The notes: generated by a model from the letters alone, not told the origin. A DNA stretch of 64,000 nucleotides from Streptomyces sp. TLI_235 (GCA_002300355.1 NSGV01000001.1:2604001-2668000), one strand, 5' to 3'; shown: positions 42,828 through 53,358, counted from the first letter of the stretch. Program-made: numbers and translations.

Positions 42828-43526
42828 ATGGACAACCTGTTCGGCGAACTCCGGCTGCGGCACCTGCGGCTGGCGCCGCGCGGCACCCTGCGGCGCACCC
42901 GGGCCACCGCCCTCCGGGCGGCCGGCGAGTACACCGCCCGCCTCGGCTGGACGGTCGTCGCGGGTGCGGCCCGCGCCCACCGCTCCCCCGCCGTCTGCGA
43001 CTGCGCCGCCGCGCACTGCGCCGCCCCCGGCCTGCACTCCGCGGCCGGCCCGAAGGCCGCCCCCGGCACCCCGGCGGACGAACTGCCCGCGCTGCTGGCC
43101 GCGGACGCGCCGGTGCTGCTGCCGGCCGGGCTGCACTTCGACGTCCTGGACGTTCCGGAGCAGCCGGGCCTGCAGGCGCTCGTCCGGCTGGAGCGGATGG
43201 GCACCCAGGTCGGGCCGGTGCTCGCCTCGCCGGCCGGGCGGCTGATGTTCTTCGTGGCGCCCGGCACCGCGCGCCGGCTGCCCGAACTGCTGTACCGGAT
43301 GGGCTGGGACGACGCCTCGCTGGACCTGGTCTGCCACGGCGCCGGGTCGTACGTGGCCGCACCGCCGACGGTGCTCGGCGGGCTCGGCCCGATGCGCTGG
43401 GTGCGCCGCCCGACCCGGGAGAGCGCGGCCTGTCCGCCGGAGGCCCGGCTGCTGCTCGGCACCCTGGCGTACGCCTGCCACCGCGGGCGGGCTCGCGCGT
43501 GCGAGCCGGCCTGGCCGGCCGCCTGA
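42828..43526 (+). CDS. Primase/polymerase-domain-like protein beside ftsY
   Basis: A 232-residue protein annotated in related genomes as a bifunctional DNA primase/polymerase-like protein. It opens with a RLAPRGTLRRTRATALRAAGEYTARLGWTVV segment like the prim-pol N-terminus (AxxYAxxGWxVxP). A possible zinc cluster follows (CDCAAAHCAAPGLH). The Asp pairs needed for catalysis are not clear, so it may be inactive. GGGAGG precedes the ATG. It is chromosomal, not part of the element. Confidence 0.55.
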   Translation: MDNLFGELRLRHLRLAPRGTLRRTRATALRAAGEYTARLGWTVVAGAARAHRSPAVCDCAAAHCAAPGLHSAAGPKAAPGTPADELPALLAADAPVLLPAGLHFDVLDVPEQPGLQALVRLERMGTQVGPVLASPAGRLMFFVAPGTARRLPELLYRMGWDDASLDLVCHGAGSYVAAPPTVLGGLGPMRWVRRPTRESAACPPEARLLLGTLAYACHRGRARACEPAWPAA

Positions 43527-43538
43527 GGGCCGGACGAC

Positions 43539-43587
43539 ACAGCGGCGGGCCGCCGCCCCGGGGTTCGGGGCGGCGGCCCGCCGCTGT
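43539..43587. terminator. 21-bp stem bidirectional terminator
   Basis: A perfect 21-bp inverted repeat (43539-43559 with 43567-43587, loop of 7) lies between the convergent stops of the primase-like gene (43526) and ftsY (43606). Confidence 0.8.
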
Positions 43588-43605
43588 GCTGTCCGCCGGT
43601 GCGGG

Positions 43606-44811
43606 TCAGTCGCCGATCAGGGCGTCCACGAAGGCGGCCGGCTCGAACGGCGCCAGGTCGTCGGCGCCCTCGCCGAGGCCGACCAGCTTGACCGGCACAC
43701 CGAGTTCGCGCTGGACGGAGACGACGATGCCGCCCTTGGCGGTGCCGTCGAGCTTGGTCAGCACGATGCCGGTGATGTCGACGACCTCGGCGAACACCCG
43801 GGCCTGGACGAGGCCGTTCTGGCCGGTGGTGGCGTCCAGGACGAGCAGCACCTCGTCGACCGGGCCGTGCTTCTCGACGACCCGCTTGACCTTGCCGAGC
43901 TCGTCCATCAGGCCGGTCTTGGTGTGGAGCCGGCCGGCGGTGTCGACGAGGACGGTGTCGACGCCCTCGGCGATGCCCTCCTTGACGGCGTCGAAGGCGA
44001 CCGAGGCTGGGTCGCCGCCCTCGGGCCCGCGGACGGTGTGCGCGCCGACCCGCTCGCCCCAGGTCTGCAGCTGGTCGGCGGCGGCGGCACGGAAGGTGTC
44101 GGCGGCGCCGAGCACCACCCGGCGGCCGTCGGCGACGAGCACCCGGGCGAGCTTGCCGGTGGTGGTGGTCTTGCCGACGCCGTTCACGCCGACGACCAGG
44201 ACGACCGCGGGGCCCTCCTCGTGCTTGGTGGAGTGGACGGTGCGGTCGGCGTCCGGCCCGATCAGGGCGACGAGCTCCTCGTGCAGCAGGCCGCGCAGCT
44301 CGGCCGGGGTACGGGTGCCGAGCACCTTGACCCGGGTACGGAGGCTGTCGACCAGCTCCTGGGTCGCGGCGACACCGATGTCCGCGGTGAGCAGGATCTC
44401 CTCGATCTCCTCCCAGGTGTCCTCGTCGAGGCGGTCCCGGGAGAGCAGGGTGAGCAGGCCCTTGCCGAGCGCGTTCTGCGAGCGGGAGAGCCGGGAGCGC
44501 AGCCGGACGAGCCGGCCCGCGGTGGGTTCGGGTACCTCGATCGCCGGCGGGGCCGCGGCCTCCGCCGGGGCCTCCTCCGGAGCTGTGGGGGCCTCGGGGG
44601 CCTCGGGGAGGGGCACCTCCTCTATGGTCTGGACGGGCGCCTCGGTGGGCGCGGCGGACTCCTCGCCGACCTGCGGCTCGCGCGGCGGCGTGATGACGGG
44701 TGCCTCGGGCTTGGGAGGCAGCGGCTTGCGTCGTCTGCCGTTGACGACGAGACCCGCGATCGCGCCGACGGCGACCACGGCGATGATGACGGCAAGGATC
44801 ACGTATTCCAT
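43606..44811 (-). CDS. ftsY: SRP receptor FtsY
   Basis: A 401-residue receptor GTPase. It begins with a membrane helix (YVILAVIIAVVAVGAIAGLVV, split around residue 3-22), then a Glu/Pro/Ala-rich acidic linker to about 95, the N domain and the G domain: GVNGVGKTTTTGKLA, DTFRAAAADQL, DTAGRLHTK, TKLDGTAKGG. The N-terminal helix is typical of actinobacterial FtsY. ATG 44811. It is downstream of smc, as in many actinobacteria. Confidence 0.96.
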   Translation of the reverse strand: MEYVILAVIIAVVAVGAIAGLVVNGRRRKPLPPKPEAPVITPPREPQVGEESAAPTEAPVQTIEEVPLPEAPEAPTAPEEAPAEAAAPPAIEVPEPTAGRLVRLRSRLSRSQNALGKGLLTLLSRDRLDEDTWEEIEEILLTADIGVAATQELVDSLRTRVKVLGTRTPAELRGLLHEELVALIGPDADRTVHSTKHEEGPAVVLVVGVNGVGKTTTTGKLARVLVADGRRVVLGAADTFRAAAADQLQTWGERVGAHTVRGPEGGDPASVAFDAVKEGIAEGVDTVLVDTAGRLHTKTGLMDELGKVKRVVEKHGPVDEVLLVLDATTGQNGLVQARVFAEVVDITGIVLTKLDGTAKGGIVVSVQRELGVPVKLVGLGEGADDLAPFEPAAFVDALIGD

Positions 44812-44905
44812 AACCCCCCCAGTATCAGCGACGCCCCCGTGCCGCCGGGAGTAGCCGGGCGGCGTGGCTCGCTCACCGTCCGTGCGGACGCCGGGCGGGC
44901 GGCGC

Positions 44906-47900
44906 TCAGCGGGCGGGCACCGGGGTCCGCTTCTCCTTGTGCTCTTCCCGGAGCCGCTGGCTGATCACCTGGGAGATGCCGTCGCCCTTCATGGTCACGC
45001 CGTACAGGGCGTCGGCGGACTCCATGGTGAGCTTCTGGTGGGTGATGACGATCAGCTGGGAGCTCTCCCGGAGCTCCTCCATGATGGCGATCAGCCTGCG
45101 CAGGTTGGTCTCGTCGAGCGCCGCCTCGACCTCGTCCATCACGTAGAAGGGGCTGGGTCGCGCCTTGAAGATGGAGACCAGCAAAGCGACGGCGGTGAGC
45201 GAGCGCTCGCCGCCGGAGAGCAGCGACAGCCGCTTGACCTTCTTGCCGGGCGGGCGGGCCTCGACCTCGACGCCGGTGGTCAGCATGGAGTCGGGGTCGG
45301 TGAGCACCAGCCGGCCCTCGCCGCCGGGGAAGAGCCGGGAGAAGACCCCTTCGAACTGGGCGGCCGTGTCCTGGAACGCGGCGCTGAAGAGCTGCTCGAC
45401 GCGGGCGTCGACGTCGCGGACGATCTCCATCAGGTCGCGCCGGCTCTTCTTGAGGTCGTCGAGCTGCTCGCCGAGGAAGCGGTGCCGTTCCTCCAGGGCG
45501 GCGAACTCCTCCAGTGCCAGCGGGTTGACCTTGCCGAGCTGCTGGTAGGCGCGTTCGGCGGCCTTCAGCCGCTTCTCCTGCTCGGCCCGGTCGTAGGGGC
45601 GGGGCTCCCCGGGCTCCTGGCCCTCCTCCGGCGCGGGCGGCGGGACGGGCTTGTCGGGGCCGTAGCCGTCGATCAGTTCCTGCCCGCCGATGCCGAACTC
45701 CTCCAGCGCGCGGGCCTCCAACTGCTCGATGCGCAGCCGCTTCTCGGCCCGCAGCACCTCGTCGCGGTGGCCGGTGTCGACCAGCCGGTCGAGTTCGGCC
45801 TTGAGTTCGCGGCCGTGCTCGCGGGCGGTACGCAGCTCGCCCTCGCGTCCGGTGCGGTCCTGTTCGACGGCGGTGCGTTCGGCGTCCGCGGCGGCGAGCG
45901 AGCCCTCGACGGCGGCGAGCAGGGCCCGGGCGCCGGCGGCGACGGCGGTGGCGACCTCGGCCTCGTGCCGGGCGCGGGCGCGGCGGTGGGCGGCGCGGGC
46001 GCGGGCCTCGCGTTCGGCGGCGGCGGCGCGGTCGAGCTGGTCGGCGCGGCCGGCGAGGGAGCGGACGCGCTCCTCGTGGGTGCGGACGGCGAGCCGGGCC
46101 TCCATCTCGGCCTGGCGGGCGGCGGTTCCGGCGGCGGCGAGGCGGTCGCGTTCGGCGGTGTCGGGTTCGTCCTCGCCGGCGGCGTCGAGCTCCTCGGCGG
46201 CCTCGAGCCGGGCGGCGAGTTCCTCGGCGGCCTCCTCGGCCTCGGCCAGGCCCTGTTCGGCGCGGTCGGCGGCGGCGGCGAGGCGGTCGGCCTCGTCGGC
46301 GGCGGCTCGGGCCTGTCCGGCGGACCGGCCGAGTGCGCCCGCGAGTTGGGACCGTTCCTTCTCGGCGCGGCGCCGGGCTGCCGCCAATTCGTCCTGGGCG
46401 AGGGCGAGTTCGCGGCGCCTTTCGGCGGCGGTGGCCAGCTCCTCGGCCAACTGCTCGCACTGGGCGTCGAGTTCGTCGATCCGGCGGGCCGCGTCGGCGA
46501 CCTGGGCCTGGGTCTCCAGCAGGCTGGGCGCACCGGCGGCACCGCCCTGGGCCCAGCCGCCGGCGAGCAGGTCGCCGTCGGCGGTGACGGCGGTGAGCGC
46601 GGGGTGCCGGGCGATCAGGCCGCGGGCGGCGGCGAGGTCGGCGACGACGGCGGTGCGGGCGAGCAGGGTGTCGACGGCGGGTCGCAGGCCCGCGGGGGCG
46701 TCCACCAGGTCGGCGGCCCAGCGGGCGCCGCCGGGGAGGTCGGGGCGTTCGGCCGCGGGCGGGGCGGGGGCGTCGGCGATGAGCAGGGCGGCGCGGCCGG
46801 CGTCCTGCTTGCGGAGCAGCAGGAGCGCCTCGGCGGCGGTGTCCGGTCCGTCGACGGCGACGGCCTCGGCGGCGGCGCCGAGTGCGGCGGCGAGCGCGGT
46901 CTCGTGTCCGCGGTGCACGGTGAGCAGTTCGGCGGCGCCGCCGAGCACGCCGTCGGGCCGGTCGGCGGCGGTGAGCAGGGTGCCGCTGCCGTCCTTGCGG
47001 CGCAGGCCCAGGGAGAGGGCCTCGTGGCGGGCGGTCAGGCCGGCCCGTTCGCGTTCGGCGGCCGCGGCGGCGTCCCGGGCGGCGGTGAGGGTGCGTTCGG
47101 CCCGGTGCAGGTCGGCGCGGGCCTGCTCGTGGGCGCGTTCCTGGTCGTCGTCGGCGGTGGCGAGGCCGTCGGACTCCTCCTGGAGCTGCCGGTACTCCTG
47201 CTCGGCGGTCCCGGCGCGCTGCGCGGCCTCGGCGGCGGCCTCGGTGAGCCGGCCGATCTCGGCGCGGGCGGCGGCGGCCCTGGAGCGGGCCGCTGCGGCC
47301 TGGCCCTGCATCCGGGCGAGGCCCTCGCGGCGGTCGGCGATGGCGCGGGCGGCGCTCTTGAGCCGGGCCTCCTCGGCGGCGAGGGAGCGTTCGAGGTCGC
47401 CGCGGGTCTCGACGGCCTCGGCGAGCGCGTACTGCGCCTCCTCCAGGGCCTCGGCGAGGGCGGCCTCCTCCTCCCGGATCCGGGCGGCCTCGGCGGCGAG
47501 CTCCTCGGGGTCTCGGCCGCGCCGTTCCTCGCCCTGGGCACCGGCCTGGGCGTGCCGCACCCTGGCCTCGGCGAGGCCGATGGTGCCGCGGGTGCGCTCG
47601 ACGAGCGAGGAGAGCCGGTACCAGGTCTGCCGGACGGCCTCCAGGCGCGGCCCGAGCTGTTCGACCTGCGCCTCCAGGACGGCCTCGCGCTGGACGGCGG
47701 CGGCGAGCTGCTGCTCGACGGTGGTGCGGCGCAGCCGCAGGGCGAGTTCGTCGGCGATCTCGGCCTCGACGGCGCGGCGCAGGGCGAGCAGGTCGTCGGC
47801 GAGCAGGCGCAGCCGGGCGTCGCGCAGTTCGGCCTGGATGCCGGCGGCGCGGCGGGCGATCCTGGCCTGCCGGCCGAGCGGGCCGAGCTGGCGGCGGAGT

Positions 47901-48490
47901 TCCGCGACGAGGTCCTGGACGCGGTTGAGGTTGCCCTGCATCGCGTCGAGCTTCCGCAGCGCCTTCTCCTTGCGCTTGCGGTGCTTGAGGACGCCGGCGG
48001 CCTCCTCGATGAAGGCGCGGCGGCCCATCGGGTCGGCCTGCAGGACGGAGTCGAGCCGGCCCTGGCCGACGATGACGTGCATCTCGCGGCCGATGCCGGA
48101 GTCGGAGAGCAGCTCCTGGATGTCGAGCAGCCGGCAGACGGTGCCGTTGAGCGCGTACTCGCTGCCGCCGTTGCGGAACATCGTCCGGGTGATGGTGACT
48201 TCGGAGTAGTCGATGGGCAGCGCGCCGTCGGTGTTGTCGATGGTGAGGCTGACCTCGGCGCGGCCGAGCGGGGCGCGGCCGCCCGCGCCGGCGAAGATGA
48301 CGTCCTCCATCTTGCCGCCGCGCAGCGACTTGGCGCCCTGTTCGCCCATCACCCAGGAGAGCGCGTCGACGACGTTGGACTTGCCGGAGCCGTTCGGGCC
48401 GACCACACAGGTGATGCCGGGTTCGAAGCGCAGGGTCGTGGCCGAGGCGAACGACTTGAACCCGCGCAGCGTCAGACTCTTCAGGTGCAC
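44906..48490 (-). CDS. smc: Chromosome segregation ATPase SMC
   Basis: A 1,194-residue condensin subunit. N-terminal Walker A GPNGSGKSN (residues ~32-40), long Ala/Glu/Arg coiled coils (about 170-500 and 670-1000), a hinge around 505-660 (LGGAAELLTVHRGHETALAAAL), and the C-terminal signature LSGGERSLTA plus Walker B FYVMDEVEAALDE. It organises the chromosome with ScpA/ScpB. GTG 48490 (MHLKSLTLRGFKSFAS) is conserved. Extreme G/C third positions create long shadow frames on the other strand, which are not genes. Confidence 0.97.
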   Translation of the reverse strand: MHLKSLTLRGFKSFASATTLRFEPGITCVVGPNGSGKSNVVDALSWVMGEQGAKSLRGGKMEDVIFAGAGGRAPLGRAEVSLTIDNTDGALPIDYSEVTITRTMFRNGGSEYALNGTVCRLLDIQELLSDSGIGREMHVIVGQGRLDSVLQADPMGRRAFIEEAAGVLKHRKRKEKALRKLDAMQGNLNRVQDLVAELRRQLGPLGRQARIARRAAGIQAELRDARLRLLADDLLALRRAVEAEIADELALRLRRTTVEQQLAAAVQREAVLEAQVEQLGPRLEAVRQTWYRLSSLVERTRGTIGLAEARVRHAQAGAQGEERRGRDPEELAAEAARIREEEAALAEALEEAQYALAEAVETRGDLERSLAAEEARLKSAARAIADRREGLARMQGQAAAARSRAAAARAEIGRLTEAAAEAAQRAGTAEQEYRQLQEESDGLATADDDQERAHEQARADLHRAERTLTAARDAAAAAERERAGLTARHEALSLGLRRKDGSGTLLTAADRPDGVLGGAAELLTVHRGHETALAAALGAAAEAVAVDGPDTAAEALLLLRKQDAGRAALLIADAPAPPAAERPDLPGGARWAADLVDAPAGLRPAVDTLLARTAVVADLAAARGLIARHPALTAVTADGDLLAGGWAQGGAAGAPSLLETQAQVADAARRIDELDAQCEQLAEELATAAERRRELALAQDELAAARRRAEKERSQLAGALGRSAGQARAAADEADRLAAAADRAEQGLAEAEEAAEELAARLEAAEELDAAGEDEPDTAERDRLAAAGTAARQAEMEARLAVRTHEERVRSLAGRADQLDRAAAAEREARARAAHRRARARHEAEVATAVAAGARALLAAVEGSLAAADAERTAVEQDRTGREGELRTAREHGRELKAELDRLVDTGHRDEVLRAEKRLRIEQLEARALEEFGIGGQELIDGYGPDKPVPPPAPEEGQEPGEPRPYDRAEQEKRLKAAERAYQQLGKVNPLALEEFAALEERHRFLGEQLDDLKKSRRDLMEIVRDVDARVEQLFSAAFQDTAAQFEGVFSRLFPGGEGRLVLTDPDSMLTTGVEVEARPPGKKVKRLSLLSGGERSLTAVALLVSIFKARPSPFYVMDEVEAALDETNLRRLIAIMEELRESSQLIVITHQKLTMESADALYGVTMKGDGISQVISQRLREEHKEKRTPVPAR

Positions 48491-48720
48491 CCGTCCGACC
48501 TCCTCGCCAGCGTGCGGCGCTGTGCTGGCGACTGTATCCGGCCGGTGCGGGACAACGGTGTCAGGAGACGGTTTGACCGCGTTGTGGCATGGGCAGCATT
48601 GGCGCGGGGGAGGGCTCCGGAGACGACGAAGGGACGCCACGCTGGACGTCCCTTGCAGGCTGCGATCCCTTTCGGGATGCTCAGTGCACCGACGGCGTCG
48701 ATCGATCGGATCGGGGAGGA

Positions 48721-48924
48721 TCAGGTGAGCGCAGGCTCCCGGTGATCCATGTCGATGCTGGTGAGCAGCGAGTGCTCGTCGGCGACGGCGGCGAGAGCGT
48801 CGTTCTCCGTCTGGAGCCGGAGGAGTTCGGCCTCCAGATCCTGAACACGCTGCTGCAGTCGTCGCATCTCGGAGAGCATTCGCGGGTCGGGGCCGCCGAC
48901 GTACCCGAGAAGCGCCTTTGCCAT
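48721..48924 (-). CDS. Small coiled-coil protein upstream of smc
   Basis: A 67-residue protein (MAKALLGYVGGPDPRML) followed by a coiled coil (EMRRLQQRVQDLEAELLRLQTENDALA). GGAGG lies 13 bases before the ATG. Its opening is conserved among streptomycetes in my recollection. No function is known. It lies 230 bp upstream of smc in the same direction. The gap 48925-49334 upstream of it shows no gene. Confidence 0.65.
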   Translation of the reverse strand: MAKALLGYVGGPDPRMLSEMRRLQQRVQDLEAELLRLQTENDALAAVADEHSLLTSIDMDHREPALT

Positions 48925-49334
48925 GATGTATGGTCCTCCACGCTGAGTGACCGAACCGTTTTGCGGTACTGGTCTAGGGGGAAGGGGTGCGCACTCCCCG
49001 TCGACCCGGAGGTGCTGGCTGGGCACTCCAGAACGGCCGCAGTGAGCTGGGCACACGACGGCACGGCCCTGCCGGGTAAACGCGGACTGGTGCGCGGGCT
49101 TCCAGCGTCTCACCAAAGACGGTACGGGTCAACACGATCACCGCACGCTACCGCGCCCCTCTCACCTGCATGGCGGAGCGATCACACCACGGGGCGGGGC
49201 GAGCCACCGGAGCCGGTGGATCACTGCTGGTGCGGAGTCAACCACGAGTCCGCCCGAATGGCAACCGGATGACAACCGGGATGACACCGACAGCCGCCGG
49301 CGGGTCTCTCCATCCCTCCGGCAGCTGCGGCGTG

Positions 49335-49658
49335 CTAGCGGATCGCGAATCCGTCGTACCCGTCCCCGGTCGCGGTCCAGATCTCGGTGACCCCGCTGAC
49401 CTGGCCCGGAGTCTCCGGGCCGCGCAGCAGGACGAGAAGTTCCTCGCAGTCGGCGTGCAGTCCTTCGGCCACGACCTGCACCCGGCCGTCGCCGAGGTTC
49501 ACGGCGTACCCGGTCAGTCCGATCTCCAGGGCGCGGGCCCTGGTCCACCACCGGAAGCCGACCTCCTGGACCCGGCCGCGGACCCAGGCGGTGACCCGGA
49601 CCGGCCGGACACCGTCGTGCCCCAGCGTGTGATGGCCGTAACTGTCGTGACCGTGCAT
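49335..49658 (-). CDS. acyP: Acylphosphatase
   Basis: A 107-residue acylphosphatase with a His-rich leader ([14 protein letters not shown]). Family motifs: [12 protein letters not shown] with catalytic Arg38, and [15 protein letters not shown] with catalytic Asn54. It hydrolyses acyl-phosphates such as acetyl phosphate. Start at ATG 49658; a shorter start after the His-rich part is possible. Confidence 0.88.
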   Translation of the reverse strand: MHGHDSYGHHTLGHDGVRPVRVTAWVRGRVQEVGFRWWTRARALEIGLTGYAVNLGDGRVQVVAEGLHADCEELLVLLRGPETPGQVSGVTEIWTATGDGYDGFAIR

Positions 49659-49861
49659 GCCACGACCATAGTGCGCCCCCGGACGGCCGGTGCGAAGCGG
49701 CTTCACCGCACCCGCACGGCACCTTCGCGAGCCCCCGGAGGCCTTCGCGAGTCGCTCGAAGTGGTGAGCGATCCTCGGCGGGGCGGTTTCACCCGACCGG
49801 CCGTACGGGCACCCGGCCGCCGACCCGTGCACCCGCAGCGACACCCGGCCGGCGGGGCGGT

Positions 49862-51178
49862 TCAGAAGCCGCCGCCGAAGTCCCCTCCCCCGCCGAAGTC
49901 GCCGCCCCCGCCGCCGCCGTCGAAGCCGCCGAAGTCGTTCTGGTCGAAGTCGGCGCCGGAGTACTCGCCGCCGTCGGGTCCGCCCTGGTAGCCGTCGGCC
50001 GCCCAGGCGCTGCCGGGCGAGGCCAGCACCGAGCCCAGCACGGTGCCCGCCACCAGGCCGGGCAGCATGCCCGAGCCGAAGTAGCCGCCGGCCCACGGGC
50101 TGTAGGCGGGCCCGGCGTTCCAGTAGGGCTCGCGGCCGTGCTCGGTCGGCACGGTGCGGACGTCCGGTTCCAGGCCGGCGCGGAGCCTGGCGCCGTCCTG
50201 CGCGCAGACCGGGACGCTGCGCGGCGACCCGCCGGCCGGCGCCCAGTCGGCGTCCTCCACGGACGGCCCGTGCCGCGGGTCGAAGAAGCAGGGCGGACGC
50301 CGCTCGGGCAGCGGCCGCTTCTCCCGCCGGGCCTCCAGCACGGCCAGCGAGAACCGGCCGTCCTCCAGGGCCTCGGTGACGGGGCGGACGTCCGCCGGCC
50401 CGGCGGCCGCGTCCATCCGCTGCTTGGCCTGCTCGTACGCGTCCAGGGCCCGGGTGTAGTCGGCGCGCTGCTCGTCGTCGGCGTCCGCCGCCCGCGGGTC
50501 GAAGTCCAGCCGGTCGAGTTCCTCGCCGAAGGCGGTGATGTCCTCGTCGACGACGGTGCGCAGCTGGGCGAGCTCGGCCCGGCGCTGCTCATCCTTGCGC
50601 CGCTTGGCCCGCCGGAAGAGCAGGAAGACACCGGTGCCGGCCAGCGCCAGCACCACGAGCGGCACGACGATCGCGGCGGTGCTCACCCCGCCGGAGGCGA
50701 CGCCGTGGCCGCGGGTCTGCGGGGCCGCCTGGTCGACGAAGTCGTTCAGGGCGGCGTTGATGTCGTTCGGGTGGTCGCGGAAGGCGGCGCCGGCGATCCG
50801 GTCGGCGGAGGCCGGGGGCAGTGCCTGCCGGTCCGAGAACGCCTTGAACTGCTCGCCGCGCCAGATCGCGTACACCCCGACGATGCCGACCTCGGTGCGC
50901 AGGTCCCGGGCGACGGTGGCCGCGGGGTACTGGTCGGTCGCCGGGACGACCGCGACGAAGATCGGCTTGTCGGTGTCGGCGATCTTCCGGGTGAGGTCGG
51001 CGGCCTGGGCCTGCGAGAAGCGGCCGGTCATCGACGGGTCGACGTAGACCTTGCCCTGCTTGAGGGCGGCCGCGGCGTCGGGGACGCCCGCCGCGGCGGC
51101 GGCCGGGGCGAGGAGCAGCAGCACGCCGGTCAGCAGCGCGGTGAGCGCGACCGCCGGGCGGTGCAGGAGGGTTCTCAT
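49862..51178 (-). CDS. Membrane protein with secreted domain and glycine-rich tail
   Basis: A 438-residue protein: a signal peptide ([30 protein letters not shown]), an extracellular domain (about 32-165, with [20 protein letters not shown]), one membrane helix ([22 protein letters not shown]), and a long charged cytosolic part. The end is Gly/Phe/Asp-rich ([11 protein letters not shown]), likely disordered. The outer part resembles TPM-like phosphatase domains only loosely. Function unknown. Confidence 0.7.
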   Translation of the reverse strand: MRTLLHRPAVALTALLTGVLLLLAPAAAAAGVPDAAAALKQGKVYVDPSMTGRFSQAQAADLTRKIADTDKPIFVAVVPATDQYPAATVARDLRTEVGIVGVYAIWRGEQFKAFSDRQALPPASADRIAGAAFRDHPNDINAALNDFVDQAAPQTRGHGVASGGVSTAAIVVPLVVLALAGTGVFLLFRRAKRRKDEQRRAELAQLRTVVDEDITAFGEELDRLDFDPRAADADDEQRADYTRALDAYEQAKQRMDAAAGPADVRPVTEALEDGRFSLAVLEARREKRPLPERRPPCFFDPRHGPSVEDADWAPAGGSPRSVPVCAQDGARLRAGLEPDVRTVPTEHGREPYWNAGPAYSPWAGGYFGSGMLPGLVAGTVLGSVLASPGSAWAADGYQGGPDGGEYSGADFDQNDFGGFDGGGGGGDFGGGGDFGGGF

Positions 51179-51361
51179 ACCTCCGACGCTACCGCTCGGG
51201 CGGAGCGCACCCCTCCTGTGGTCGCACGGCGGCCGGCCGGGTCTGCTCCCCCGGTCGGATCCCTCCCCCGCCGACCGGCCGGAACACCCGGCCGTGGGAC
51301 CGAAGGGACCCGCGGACCCGGCATAGTGGTGCCTGCCAGTCCGCTCATGATCGGAGCCCCA

Positions 51362-52282
51362 GTGTTCATCGGTCTCGTCACCGCCGTCGCGGCCTCCGCG
51401 TGCTACGGCACCGGCTCCGTCCTGCAGGCGCTCGGCGCCCGCCGCTCGGCGCGCGAGGAGGCGGCCCGGTCCGAGGGCGGGGTGGCACTGACCGAGCACG
51501 GCGGGCCGAGCCTCTCCTCGACCGCGAAGGCCGCCGTGACCTGGGAGTTCATCCTCGGCACGGTGCTGGACTTCATCGGCTTCGGACTCGGTGCGCTGGC
51601 CGCCCGGCTGCTGCCGCTGTTCCTGTCGCAGACGATCATCAGCGCCAACCTGGTGATCACCGCGCTGCTCAGCGTCAAGCTGCTGGGGCTGCGGCTGAAG
51701 CAGCTGGAGTGGGTGTCGATCGGCGTTCTCTGCGGGGCCCTGGTGATGCTCGCGGTGGCGGCCGGGCCGGAAGGCGGCCACGTGGTGGACCGCGCGGTGC
51801 ACTGGTGGCTGCTGGCGGTGACGGTGGCGCTGATCGCCGGCGGCAGCCTGCTGGTCCGCCGGCTGGGCCGCAGCGGGGCGATCGTGGCGGGTCTGCTGTC
51901 CGGCCTCGGGTTCGGCGCGCTCGGCATCGGCGTGCGGATCCTGGACGGCGTCGACCCCTTCGACCTGGTGGCGCTGGTCTCGGACCCGGCGCTCTACACC
52001 ATCCTGGTCGGCGGCCTCGGCGGGATGTACCTGCACACGGTCGCGCTGCAGGTCGGCTCGGTGAACGGGGCGACCGCCGCGCTGGTGGTCGGCGAGACGG
52101 TGGTGCCGGGCGCGGTCGGCGTGATCTGGCTGGGCGACTCCTCGCGCGACGGCCTGGGCTGGATGGCCGCGATCGGCTTCGTCCTGGCCGTGGTCAGCGC
52201 GGTCGGCGTCGCCTGGTTCGGCGAGGACGAGGGCGCCCTCCACGGCGTCGAACCCCAGCAGCCCCAGCTCGCCGAACACTGA
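51362..52282 (+). CDS. DMT/EamA-like membrane transporter
   Basis: A 306-residue protein with about 9-10 hydrophobic helices and an internal duplication typical of drug/metabolite transporters (FIGLVTAVAASACYGTGSVLQALGARR ... LSQTIISANLVITALL ... VALQVGSVNGATAALVVGETVVPGAVGV). GTG 51362 has GGAG 5 bases upstream; ATG 51347 has none. Substrate unknown. It is rightward, divergent from the 49862 gene. Confidence 0.8.
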   Translation: MFIGLVTAVAASACYGTGSVLQALGARRSAREEAARSEGGVALTEHGGPSLSSTAKAAVTWEFILGTVLDFIGFGLGALAARLLPLFLSQTIISANLVITALLSVKLLGLRLKQLEWVSIGVLCGALVMLAVAAGPEGGHVVDRAVHWWLLAVTVALIAGGSLLVRRLGRSGAIVAGLLSGLGFGALGIGVRILDGVDPFDLVALVSDPALYTILVGGLGGMYLHTVALQVGSVNGATAALVVGETVVPGAVGVIWLGDSSRDGLGWMAAIGFVLAVVSAVGVAWFGEDEGALHGVEPQQPQLAEH

Positions 52283-52299
52283 GCATCGAGGGCAACCCT

Positions 52300-52436
52300 C
52301 TCAGGGGCGGGTGGCGGCACCTCCCGGCCGAAGGCTGGGGCAGAGCTGCGCAACGCGGGAGTGGGCCACCGTACGGATCAGGGGTCAGCGCAATCGGCCC
52401 ATCCCCCCGGACTGCGCAGTTCCCCGCGCCCCTGAG
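52300..52436. repeat. Interspersed streptomycete-type intergenic repeat
   Basis: CTCAGGGGCG (52300-52309) and CGCCCCTGAG (52427-52436) are perfect 10-bp inverted arms. The right end, GCGCAGTTCCCCGCGCCCCT (52414-52433), matches a unit I recall as very common between genes in streptomycetes. It sits between convergent genes. Confidence 0.5.
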
Positions 52437-52484
52437 GGGATTGCCCCACCCGCGCCCGAGGTGCTGCCCTCCGCCCGAAGGGAA

Positions 52485-53348
52485 CTACCGCTGCCGGGGC
52501 ACCGGCTGGCAGCGGGGGCAGTAGTAGCTGGAGCGGTTCATCCACGCGGCGCGGCGGATCGGGGTGCCGCAGCGGTGGCAGGGCGCGCCCTCGCGCCCGT
52601 ACGCGTCGAGGTCGCGGGCGAAGTAGCCGCTCTCGCCGTTCACGTTGACGTAGAGGCTGTCGAAGGTGGTGCCGCCGACGGCGAGTGCCGCGTTCATCAC
52701 GTCCCGGGCGTGGCCGAGGAGTTCGGCGGCGCGGGGGCGGGTGATGCCGGCGGTGGGCCGGTCGTAGTGGAGTCTGGCGCGCCAGAGCGACTCGTCGGCG
52801 TAGATGTTTCCGACGCCGCTGATCAGGGTCTGGTCGAGCAGGGCGCGCTTGACGGTCGTCCGCCGGGCCCGCAGCGCGGTGACGAACGCGCCGTCGTCGA
52901 AGCGTTCGTCGAGCGGGTCGCGGGCGATGTGGGCGAGCGAGACGGGGGTGGCCTCGGGGTCGCCGTCCTCGGCCTCCTCGACGGCGAGGCCGCCGAAGGT
53001 CCGCTGGTCGACGAAGCGCAGGTCGCGGCCGCCGTCGGTGAAGCGGAAGCGCACCCGCAGGTGGGTCTCGTCGGGGGTGGACGGGTCCTGGACGAGCAGC
53101 TGGCCGCTCATGCCGAGGTGGCCGACCATCGAGTGGCCGGTGCCCGGGAGCGGGATCCAGAGGTACTTGCCGCGGCGGTGGGCCGTGCCGAAGGTGGTGC
53201 CGGCGAGGCGGGCGGCGAAGTCCTCGCCGCCCGCGGTGTGCCGGCGCACCGACCGCGGGTGGAGGACCTGCACCTCGGCGACCGTGCGGCCGGCCGTCCA
53301 GCGGGCTAGGCCGCGCCGGACGACCTCGACCTCGGGGAGCTCGGGCAT
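52485..53348 (-). CDS. mutM: Formamidopyrimidine-DNA glycosylase
   Basis: A 287-residue base-excision repair enzyme that removes 8-oxoguanine. N-terminal [13 protein letters not shown] carries the catalytic Pro and Glu, a conserved Lys in RRGKYLWI, the helix-two-turn-helix, and the C-terminal zinc finger (CHRCGTPI ... [12 protein letters not shown]). Full length. It lies 10 bp downstream of rnc. Confidence 0.96.
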   Translation of the reverse strand: MPELPEVEVVRRGLARWTAGRTVAEVQVLHPRSVRRHTAGGEDFAARLAGTTFGTAHRRGKYLWIPLPGTGHSMVGHLGMSGQLLVQDPSTPDETHLRVRFRFTDGGRDLRFVDQRTFGGLAVEEAEDGDPEATPVSLAHIARDPLDERFDDGAFVTALRARRTTVKRALLDQTLISGVGNIYADESLWRARLHYDRPTAGITRPRAAELLGHARDVMNAALAVGGTTFDSLYVNVNGESGYFARDLDAYGREGAPCHRCGTPIRRAAWMNRSSYYCPRCQPVPRQR

Positions 53349-53358
53349 GCGGGCCGCC

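Noticed and set aside
44864..48745. A 1,293-codon open frame on the plus strand opposite smc
   Set aside because: It mirrors the smc coding strand; G/C-rich third positions remove stops on the other strand. Its protein is low-complexity Gly/Ala/Val with no motif.
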